Part shown: piece by piece, positions 25,184 through 32,210 of the stretch
Position numbering within the stretch: the stretch's first letter is position 1
Layout of the letters: each line of letters opens with the position of its first letter
From: an uncultured Clostridium sp.
Lineage (GTDB): Bacteria > Bacillota > Clostridia > Lachnospirales > Lachnospiraceae
Assembly (NCBI GenBank): GCA_946553025.1
Contig: CAMNRM010000011.1
Location: forward strand, 25,884 to 89,883
Length of the DNA: 64,000 nucleotides
Direction: 5' to 3'
Notes under the pieces: generated by a model
What the model was told of the DNA's origin: nothing
The model's input: only the letters and a program-made list of their open reading frames with translations
Database searches by the model: none
Position numbers and translations under genes: made by a program

Positions 25184-26392
25184 TTAACGTTCTTTTCCTT
25201 CCCAAACAATGTTTTTGTATCGCTCAGGGTCGGTATCGCCTTCCGTGGAGAAGAGCAGTACACGGGAGGATGAATCCAACCCGATGGCTTTGCGTAAATC
25301 TTTGTATTCGTCCATGGTCATAATGGAGGCCAGGACACCGAAGGGAGCAGCACCGGATTCGCCGCTGGTCACCTGCGGATCGCCCTTAATCGGAGCGGAG
25401 AGCATCCTCATACCCTTTGCCGCTGCCCAGTCCGGGGCGGAGATAAATACTTTAACATGGTTCTTTAAGATATCCCAGGAAATGGTGTTGGGTTCGCCGC
25501 AGGCAAGACCGGCCATAATGGTCTGCATATCGCCGTCCACGATTCTCGGGTTGCCGTCCCCGGCAGCAGCGCCTTTATAGAGGCAGGCAGCCACGTCCGC
25601 TTCGACAACAACGACGGTCGGCGGGTTTTCGGGATAGCGGTTGGCAAAATAGCCCTGAACCGCACCGGCTAACGATCCTACGCCTGCCTGAACAAATACG
25701 TGGGTGGGGCGGTCGCATCCGTATTCGGAGAGCTGCTCATTGGCCTCCATCGCCATCGTGCCGTAGCCCTGCATAATCCAGGCCGGGATTTCCTCGTAGC
25801 CGTCCCATGCGGTATCCTGTACCACAACGCCGTTTTCGGTCTTTGCAGCGGCGGCAGCAGCCATGCGGACGCATTCGTCGTAGTTGACTTCTTCAATGGT
25901 TGCTGTGGCACCTTCCTTGCGGATGTTGTTTAAACGGGTTTCGGTGGAACCCTTGGGCATGTAGACAACGGCTTTTTGTTTCAGCCGGTTTGCTGCCCAG
26001 GCCACGCCGCGTCCGTGGTTTCCGTCGGTTGCGGTAAAGAAGGTTGCCTGCCCGAATTCCTCTCTCAGCTTATCGGAGGTCAGTACATGGTAAGGAAGTT
26101 CAGAAACATCCTTTCCGGTCTGCTTGGCGATGTAGCGTGCCATGGCAAATGATCCGCCAAGTACCTTAAATGCGTTTAATCCGAAACGGTAAGATTCGTC
26201 CTTAATGTAAACCTCTCCAAGCCCTAAGTATTCTGCCATCTTTTCCAGCTTCTGCAGAGGTGTTTTGCTGTACTGCGGAAAGCTTTCGTGGAATGTCCTG
26301 GCTTTCTTCACTTCCTCAAGTGCCATCACCTTTAACTGGGAATCTTCGGTTTTTGGCATGTTGTTTTCCACCCATAAAATTGGCTGGTTCAT
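25184..26392 (-). CDS. ygeX: 2,3-Diaminopropionate ammonia-lyase YgeX
   Basis: 402 residues, PLP-dependent fold type II. The PLP lysine is in SYRFGLNAFKVLGGSF (about residue 77), the glycine-rich phosphate loop region is FVQAGVGSLAGAVQGYF, and FFTATDGNHGRGVAWAA is the Asn-His segment typical of diaminopropionate ammonia-lyases. It converts 2,3-diaminopropionate to pyruvate and two ammonia. AGGAGG stands 8 bases before ATG 26392; the frame's earlier start overlaps the regulator gene and is not credible. It is the first enzyme gene of the minus-strand arm, directly after the YheO-type regulator, and links purine breakdown to central metabolism. Confidence 0.95.
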   Translation of the reverse strand: MNQPILWVENNMPKTEDSQLKVMALEEVKKARTFHESFPQYSKTPLQKLEKMAEYLGLGEVYIKDESYRFGLNAFKVLGGSFAMARYIAKQTGKDVSELPYHVLTSDKLREEFGQATFFTATDGNHGRGVAWAANRLKQKAVVYMPKGSTETRLNNIRKEGATATIEEVNYDECVRMAAAAAAKTENGVVVQDTAWDGYEEIPAWIMQGYGTMAMEANEQLSEYGCDRPTHVFVQAGVGSLAGAVQGYFANRYPENPPTVVVVEADVAACLYKGAAAGDGNPRIVDGDMQTIMAGLACGEPNTISWDILKNHVKVFISAPDWAAAKGMRMLSAPIKGDPQVTSGESGAAPFGVLASIMTMDEYKDLRKAIGLDSSSRVLLFSTEGDTDPERYKNIVWEGKER

Positions 26393-26475
26393 GATGATTT
26401 CCTCCTTAATATTGCGCTGTTTATTATTTGTTCCTGCTTCTGCAGGTCTGCTCGGGGTTACTCCCCGGCGAACCA

Positions 26476-27162
26476 TTAATTTTCTGCCTTATCGCTGTCG
26501 CCTTCGCCCTGTTTTGCCTTCCCGTTTACATCAATGTAGCTGTAAAGGGTGAATTTGGAAATTCCAAAATACTTGGAAACCTTGTCGCCGGACTTGGTAA
26601 TCAGGAAGGCTCCCGCTTCGTTTAAAAACTGGATGGCGGTAATTTTTTCTTCCTTATTCATCAGTGCAGCCGGTTTTCCCACCAGGGCAACGGACTGTTC
26701 AATCAGGTTATCCAGCAGGTCATTGACATTCGTGACAATCTGTTCCGGCTGCTTATCCTTTTCTGTTTCCTCCGATTCAATCATGGTTTTAATGACCTGT
26801 TCAAAATGCATTAAATCCGTAATATCATAATTAATGGAAAGCAGATAGTGGACGTTGCCGGACTCGTCTTTAATGTACATGGTGCTGGACTTTAAGATTT
26901 GTCCATTCGCTGTCTTTGTCAGGTAGCCCAGATGGTCGGTTAAGCTTTCCGGGTGCTTCTTTAAGGCATCCAGGGTTTTTAAAACAATTCTTGACGAACT
27001 TCCGCCGATTTGCCGGTTGGTGATATGTCCGTTTTCAATATGGACAATGGAGTGTTCCAGATCCTCGGCAAATAAATCATGCACGACAATCTCACAGTTT
27101 TTCCCAAACTCCTTCGCAAAGCCTGCGGCGATTTGGGCCAAAAGTTCTAAGGTGTAACTCAT
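26476..27162 (-). CDS. YheO/DauR-type PAS-HTH transcriptional regulator
   Basis: 228 residues. The N-terminal half is a YheO-like PAS domain (NCEIVVHDLFAEDLEHSIVHIENGH, then GYLTKTANGQILKSSTMYIKD and HYLLSINYDIT), the C-terminal half an HTH_22-type DNA-binding domain with VSKYFGISKFTLYSYID. Such proteins sense small metabolites and control catabolic operons. It is the first gene of the minus-strand arm, 84 bases ahead of ygeX, and divergent from ssnA. The long palindrome at 27406-27448 in the shared 400-base intergenic region is the obvious operator candidate. The ligand is not predictable; a purine or 2,3-diaminopropionate would fit the neighbours. Confidence 0.88.
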   Translation of the reverse strand: MSYTLELLAQIAAGFAKEFGKNCEIVVHDLFAEDLEHSIVHIENGHITNRQIGGSSSRIVLKTLDALKKHPESLTDHLGYLTKTANGQILKSSTMYIKDESGNVHYLLSINYDITDLMHFEQVIKTMIESEETEKDKQPEQIVTNVNDLLDNLIEQSVALVGKPAALMNKEEKITAIQFLNEAGAFLITKSGDKVSKYFGISKFTLYSYIDVNGKAKQGEGDSDKAEN

Positions 27163-27300
27163 TGGGCTTCCCTCCTTTTTGTTATGGTTTAGGTTTGTTC
27201 ATGGTAAGTTTTTTCCTTCCGGGAGTTTTTGGGACGGTTTATCGCTTTTGTTTTTATCCTTCTTCTGTTTTCCCGGAGTTACTATTTTGACAGGTAATTC

Positions 27301-27378
27301 ATGATGGAATACGTCCCGGATTACGGGGATGAATTTCTGTCCTTTTTTCAAGAGCGCTTCTTGTCATATATCCATCAT
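27301..27378 (-). promoter_or_regulatory. Candidate three-way-junction leader RNA upstream of the regulator/ygeXYW operon
   Basis: ATGATGGA (27301-27308) and TCCATCAT (27371-27378) form an 8-base closing stem. Within it CCCG-gatta-CGGG (27315-27327) and CAAGA-gcgct-TCTTG (27349-27363) are two hairpins, giving a three-way junction. The linker carries a purine-rich GAAAAAAGGACAG. On the minus strand it sits about 140 bases before the regulator ATG. A second long-range stem, TCCGGGA/TCCCGGA (27272-27278 with about 27220-27226), follows. I do not recognise the consensus; riboswitches are known for this kind of operon, so it deserves a covariance search. Confidence 0.42.
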
Positions 27379-27405
27379 AGCACAAAAATTTGAAAATGCA
27401 AGAGG

Positions 27406-27481
27406 AAAATACAAAATTTTTTAGATAATCTAAATTTTTTTGTATTTTGGGCTTGCAATATCTTATTTTTAGTGATAGTAT
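27406..27481 (+). promoter_or_regulatory. Long palindromic operator plus ssnA promoter
   Basis: A 43-bp near-perfect palindrome runs from 27406 to 27448: outer arms AAAATACAAAA/TTTTGTATTTT, centre TTTAGATAATCTAAA. Five bases later comes TTGCAA (27453-27458), 17 bases, TAGTAT (27476-27481), a reasonable sigma-A promoter for ssnA about 90 bases downstream. The palindrome directly upstream of the -35 box suits an activator or repressor; the divergent YheO-type regulator is the natural candidate. Confidence 0.6.
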
Positions 27482-27571
27482 TAGGCTATGAAGATAATGA
27501 AGCAAGGAAATTGTGCAGGTTGAACACAAAATTTCCAACATATGGAAAGAGAAAAAAGGAGGAAAATGGAA

Positions 27572-28903
27572 ATGATACTGATAGGTAACGGACGTCTGGT
27601 GACAAGAGAATCATCTTGTCCATTTTATGAAAACGGAGCTGTCGTAACCGAGGGAAACCGGATTGTCAAGGTGGGTGATTATTTAACATTAAAGAAGGAA
27701 TATCCCCAGGCAGAATTTATCGACGCCAGGGGCAGGGTGATTATGCCGGCCTTCATTAATACGCACGAGCATATCTACAGCGCGATGGCGAGGGGCCTTA
27801 GCATTAACGGGTATCATCCGAATGGTTTTCTGGATATCTTAGATGGAATGTGGTGGACGATTGACCGCCATCTGACGATTGAGCAGACCAGGCAGAGCGC
27901 GATGACGACCTATATTGACAGCATTAAAAACGGGGTGACAACGGTATTTGACCATCATGCAAGCTTTGGCGAGATCCCGGACAGTTTATCAGCAATCGAG
28001 GACGCGGCAAAGACCCTGGGCGTTCGTACCTGTCTTTGCTATGAGATTTCCGACCGCGACGGGAAGGAGAAGGCAAAAGAATCGGTGCTGGAGAATGAGC
28101 GTTTTATCAAACATGCGCTGGCAGATAAGAGCGGTATGATTGCGGGGATGATGGGAATGCACGCTTCCTTTACGATTTCCGATGAAACGATGGAACTGGC
28201 AAGGAGCCATAAGCCGGAGGGTGTGGGTTATCACATCCATGTGGCGGAGGGGATTGAGGATCTTCACCATTGCCTGAAAACCTATGGGAAGAGGATTTTA
28301 GATCGGCTGTACGACTGGGATATTCTGGGACCGAAAACGATTACGGCGCACTGCATCTATGTCAATGAGCATGAGATGCAGTTATTAAAGGAAACGGATA
28401 CCTGTGTGGTACATAATCCTGAGTCAAATATGGGCAATGCCTGCGGATGCCCGCCTACGATGGCGATTGTGCATCATGATATATTGACCGGACTGGGGAC
28501 CGATGGGTATACGCATGATGTTTTAGAGTCCTTTAAGGTGGCAAATGTCCTGCATAAGCACCATCTCTGCGATGCCAATGCGGCGTGGGGCGAGGTGCCC
28601 AAGATGCTGTTTGAGGGGAATGCAAAGATTGCGGGGAGATATTTTGCAGAAACCCTTGGCGTATTGAAAGAAGGGGCAGCGGCGGATGTGATTATTACGG
28701 ATTATATTCCGCGGACACCGATGAACGGGTCGAATGTGAACGGGCATATTTTGTTTGGGATGAATGGAAGAAGCGTGACCATGACGATGTGCAACGGGAA
28801 GGTTTTGATGAAGGATCGGGAACTGGTCGGTGTGGATGAAGAGAAGGTTTTGGCGGATGTCAGGGCTGAGGCCGGGAAGTTGTGGAAGAGTATTAATGGG
28901 TAA
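27572..28903 (+). CDS. ssnA: SsnA, putative amidohydrolase of purine catabolism
   Basis: 443 residues of the metal-dependent amidohydrolase superfamily, with the SsnA-type layout. FINTHEHIYSAMARGL gives the H-x-H metal pair, GYHIHVAEG the third His, TAHCIYVNEHE the fourth, and TGLGTDGYTHD the catalytic Asp. Related enzymes are cytosine, guanine and adenosine/SAH deaminases. In E. coli SsnA is clustered with ygfK and xdhD, and gut-bacterial anaerobic purine degradation has been linked to this gene set. AGGAGG (27557-27562) lies 9 bases before ATG 27572, though ATG 27566 is possible. It is the first gene of the plus-strand arm and is followed 61 bases later by ygfK. Confidence 0.92.
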   Translation: MILIGNGRLVTRESSCPFYENGAVVTEGNRIVKVGDYLTLKKEYPQAEFIDARGRVIMPAFINTHEHIYSAMARGLSINGYHPNGFLDILDGMWWTIDRHLTIEQTRQSAMTTYIDSIKNGVTTVFDHHASFGEIPDSLSAIEDAAKTLGVRTCLCYEISDRDGKEKAKESVLENERFIKHALADKSGMIAGMMGMHASFTISDETMELARSHKPEGVGYHIHVAEGIEDLHHCLKTYGKRILDRLYDWDILGPKTITAHCIYVNEHEMQLLKETDTCVVHNPESNMGNACGCPPTMAIVHHDILTGLGTDGYTHDVLESFKVANVLHKHHLCDANAAWGEVPKMLFEGNAKIAGRYFAETLGVLKEGAAADVIITDYIPRTPMNGSNVNGHILFGMNGRSVTMTMCNGKVLMKDRELVGVDEEKVLADVRAEAGKLWKSING

Positions 28904-28964
28904 ATCGGCGGCGGACTTTCAAAGTAAAATTTAAAATAAGATGAAGATAAGGAGAGTTTGAACA

Positions 28965-31952
28965 ATGAGTGATAAGATGACACCTATTCCGTTTTCGCAG
29001 TTGATGGAGTGGATTTTGGATGAACGTAAGAAGGGGAGCGTTTTTGGCATTAAGCGTCCGTTTATTGCAGGGGAAGGCAAGCCCTATGAGATTTTTGGGC
29101 GGAAGCTGGAAACTCCCTTTGGGCCGGCAGCGGGACCGCATACGCAGTTGGCGCAGAATATTATGGCGGCTTATTATGCGGGAAGCAGGTTTTTTGAGTT
29201 AAAGACGGTGCAGGTGATTGACGGGGAGGATCTTCCGGTTTCCAAGCCCTGTATTAAGGCGGATGACGAGTGTTATAATGTGGAGTGGTCTACGGAGCTT
29301 TATGTGCCGCAGGCATTTGAGGAGTATGTAAAGGCATGGTTTGCCTGCCAGGTGATGGCGAAAGAATTTGGGCTGGGCGCGATGGACGGGTTCCAGTTTA
29401 ATATGAGTGTGGGTTATGATCTGGCGGGGATTCAGACGGAGAAGGTGGATTCGTTTATTGAAGGGATGAAGGATGCTTCGGGGACGGATGTTTTTAAGGA
29501 GTGCAGGGGATGGCTTTTGGAGAATCTTGATCGGTTCAGTGCGTTGACGAAGGAGGATGTGGAAGGGATTTCTCCGAATATCTGCAACAGTATTACGCTT
29601 TCTACGCTGCACGGATGTCCTCCGGCGGAGATTGAGAGGATTGCTACGTATTTATTGACGGAGAAGGGGACGAATACGTTTATTAAGTGTAATCCTACCT
29701 TATTGGGCTATGATTATGCGCGGAGCATGATGGATAAGATGGGGTATGATTATGTGGCGTTTGGGGATTTTCATTTTAAGGATGATCTGCAGTATGAGGA
29801 TGCGGTTCCGATGCTTAAGCGGCTGCAGGCACTGGCGGATGATAAAGCGCTGGCGTTTGGGGTGAAGATTACGAATACGTTTCCGGTGGATATTAAGGCC
29901 GGGGAACTTCCGGGGGAGGAGATGTATATGTCCGGGAAGTCCCTGTATGCACTTTCGATGTCCGTGGCGGCGAAGCTGGCGAAGGATTTTGACGGGAAGC
30001 TTCGGATTTCCTATTCGGGCGGTGCGGATGCGCTGAATATTGAGGATATCGTGGCGGCGGGGATCTGGCCGGTGACGATGGCGACGACGATGTTAAAGCC
30101 GGGCGGTTATCAGCGGCTGGAGCAGATTGGTCAGTTGTTTGCGGGGCTGGATGCTGCTAAGTTTAGCGGTGTGGATGCTGTGCGGGTGGCGGAGCTGGTG
30201 GAGGAGGTTTCCTCTAATCCTTATCATGTGAAGGCGGTTAAGCCTCTGCCTTCGCGCAAGATGAAGAAGGAAGTGCCGCTCGTGGACTGCTTTGTGGCAC
30301 CGTGTAAGGAAGGTTGTCCGATTCATCAGGATATTACGGCGTATTTGAAGCTGGTGGGTGAAGGGAAGTTTTTGGAGGCTTTGGAAGTGATTACGGAAAA
30401 GAATCCGCTGCCCTTTATTACCGGAACGATCTGTGCCCATAACTGTATGAGCAAGTGTACCAGAAACTTCTATGAAGATCCGGTAAATATCCGCCGGAGT
30501 AAGCTGGAAGCGGCTGAGGGCGGTTACGAGGCATTGATGGCAGGACTGAAGAAGCCGGTGCAGGATGCCGGAAAGAAGGCGGCTGTCGTGGGCGGAGGGC
30601 CTGCGGGATTAAGTGCAGCTTATTTCCTGGCAAGGGCCGGATGGCAGGTTCGGGTATTTGATAAGGATGAGAAGTTCGGCGGCGTGGTCCGCAATATTAT
30701 TCCGGGATTCCGTATCAGCGAAGAGGCGATTGAGAAGGATGTTGCCCTAATTAAGGCGATGGGCGCGGAACTGTCGGGCGGCGTGGAAATCAGTGATTTG
30801 GCAGAGCTTAAAGCGCAGTATGACGCGGTGGTTGTGGCTGTGGGGGCCGGTGAGCCCGGTATTCTGCGGCTGGAAGGCGAAAAGCCGGTGAATGCGCTGG
30901 AGTTTTTGCGGGCGTTTAAGGAGAGTGACGGAAAGGTTGATTTAGGAAAGAATGTCGTGGTGATCGGCGGCGGGAATACGGCGATGGATACGGCGAGGGC
31001 TGCAAAGAGAAACAGCGGCACAGAGAAGGTTTCCCTGGTTTACCGGAGGACGAAGAGGTACATGCCGGCGGACGCGGAAGAACTGGAGATGGCGATTTCG
31101 GACGGCGTGGAGTTTGCAGAACTTCTGGCACCGGTGAAATTGGAGAACGGGAAGCTGACCTGCCAGAAGATGGTGCTTGGCGATTATGACGAGAGCGGAC
31201 GGCGCGGCGTTGTGGAAACGGATGAACTGGTTGAGGTTTTGGCGGATACGGTGATTGCCGCGGTTGGCGAGAAGGTTCCGACAGGGTTTTATCAGAAGAA
31301 TGGTATTTCCGTGGACGATCGGGGACGGGTTTTGGTGAACCCGGATACGATGGAAACGAGTGTGCGCGGAATCTATGCCGTGGGCGACGGCGTAAAGGGA
31401 CCGGCTACGGTGGTTGAGGGTATCCGTGACGGGCGTCTGGCGGCGGAAGCGATTGCAAAGAAGGCATTGGCAAGGGATATCGGGGAAAGCGCGGATGAAG
31501 AGGTGATTTATGCGAAGAAAGGGCAGCTCTTAAGAGAGAGCAGCGAACCGGAGAGCAGCCGTTGTCTGACCTGTTCGGCGATCTGCGAGAATTGTGTGGA
31601 AGTTTGTCCGAACCGGGCGAATGTTTCCGTGAAAGTTCCGGGAAAGGCCATGCATCAGATTATCCATGTGGATTATATGTGCAATGAATGCGGGAACTGC
31701 AAGAGTTTTTGTCCGTATGACAGCGCACCGTATCTGGATAAGTTTACTTTGTTTGCCAATGCGGCGGATATGGATAACAGCAAGAACCAGGGCTTTGTGG
31801 TTTTGGATAAGGAAGCCGGGAAATGTAAGGTTCGGCTGTTTGGAAAGGTGCTGGATTATGTGGCGGGCACGACGCCGGAGGAAGTACCGGAAGGGCTTCG
31901 CGGGATTATCGATACGGTAATTAAGGAGTATGGGTATCTGCTGATGAAGTAA
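28965..31952 (+). CDS. ygfK: YgfK, putative multi-domain Fe-S/flavin oxidoreductase (selenate reductase family)
   Basis: 995 residues. The N-terminal 430 resemble a dihydroorotate-dehydrogenase-like FMN barrel (ETPFGPAAGPHTQLAQNI, SGGADALNIEDIVAAGI). A GltD-like part follows with CFVAPCKEGCPIHQDI and CAHNCMSKCTRNF cysteine motifs, the FAD loop AAVVGGGPAGLSAAYFL and the NAD(P)H loop VVVIGGGNTAMDTARAA. The end carries two [4Fe-4S] ferredoxin-type clusters (CLTCSAICENCVEVCP; CNECGNCKSFCPYD). It was annotated in E. coli as a putative selenate reductase, but its constant neighbours are SsnA and XdhD. I infer that it passes electrons between the FAD-less molybdenum hydroxylase downstream and NAD(P)(H) or ferredoxin. 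AGGAGAG precedes ATG 28965. Confidence 0.92.
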   Translation: MSDKMTPIPFSQLMEWILDERKKGSVFGIKRPFIAGEGKPYEIFGRKLETPFGPAAGPHTQLAQNIMAAYYAGSRFFELKTVQVIDGEDLPVSKPCIKADDECYNVEWSTELYVPQAFEEYVKAWFACQVMAKEFGLGAMDGFQFNMSVGYDLAGIQTEKVDSFIEGMKDASGTDVFKECRGWLLENLDRFSALTKEDVEGISPNICNSITLSTLHGCPPAEIERIATYLLTEKGTNTFIKCNPTLLGYDYARSMMDKMGYDYVAFGDFHFKDDLQYEDAVPMLKRLQALADDKALAFGVKITNTFPVDIKAGELPGEEMYMSGKSLYALSMSVAAKLAKDFDGKLRISYSGGADALNIEDIVAAGIWPVTMATTMLKPGGYQRLEQIGQLFAGLDAAKFSGVDAVRVAELVEEVSSNPYHVKAVKPLPSRKMKKEVPLVDCFVAPCKEGCPIHQDITAYLKLVGEGKFLEALEVITEKNPLPFITGTICAHNCMSKCTRNFYEDPVNIRRSKLEAAEGGYEALMAGLKKPVQDAGKKAAVVGGGPAGLSAAYFLARAGWQVRVFDKDEKFGGVVRNIIPGFRISEEAIEKDVALIKAMGAELSGGVEISDLAELKAQYDAVVVAVGAGEPGILRLEGEKPVNALEFLRAFKESDGKVDLGKNVVVIGGGNTAMDTARAAKRNSGTEKVSLVYRRTKRYMPADAEELEMAISDGVEFAELLAPVKLENGKLTCQKMVLGDYDESGRRGVVETDELVEVLADTVIAAVGEKVPTGFYQKNGISVDDRGRVLVNPDTMETSVRGIYAVGDGVKGPATVVEGIRDGRLAAEAIAKKALARDIGESADEEVIYAKKGQLLRESSEPESSRCLTCSAICENCVEVCPNRANVSVKVPGKAMHQIIHVDYMCNECGNCKSFCPYDSAPYLDKFTLFANAADMDNSKNQGFVVLDKEAGKCKVRLFGKVLDYVAGTTPEEVPEGLRGIIDTVIKEYGYLLMK

Positions 31953-31970
31953 GAGAAAGGCTGTGACAGT

Positions 31971-32210
31971 ATGGCAAGGCAGAAAACAAAAAAGGTCGTG
32001 ATTGCTTTTCCTACGACGACACAGGCCATATTGATGGAGCAGTTTTGCAGGGAGCAGGGATTGGCGGGAAGGCTGATCCCTGTTCCGCGACAGATTTCTG
32101 CGGGATGCGGGATGGCCTGGAGTGCTCCGGCAGAGTGTCGGTCGGAGCTGGAACAGTTGATTGAGGCGAAAGAGATTGAAGTGGAGGGTTTGCATGAGCT
32201 TATGTTGTAA
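31971..32210 (+). CDS. DUF3343 small protein, putative Se/S carrier
   Basis: 79 residues. KKVVIAFPTTTQAILMEQFC and the glycine/cysteine motif ISAGCGMAWSAP match the DUF3343 family, which is annotated as putative Se/S carrier-like; the single conserved Cys in SAGCGMAW would be the sulfur or selenium acceptor. It is wedged between ygfK and the xdhD-like gene, overlapping the latter by 17 bases, so it is translationally coupled to the enzyme that needs labile selenium. I infer that it presents selenium for the cofactor. Biochemistry of this family is not established. Confidence 0.78.
   Translation: MARQKTKKVVIAFPTTTQAILMEQFCREQGLAGRLIPVPRQISAGCGMAWSAPAECRSELEQLIEAKEIEVEGLHELML

Noticed and set aside
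28965..31952. YgfK as a true selenate reductase
   Set aside because: It lacks a molybdopterin domain; the name is historical, and its context points to purine hydroxylation.
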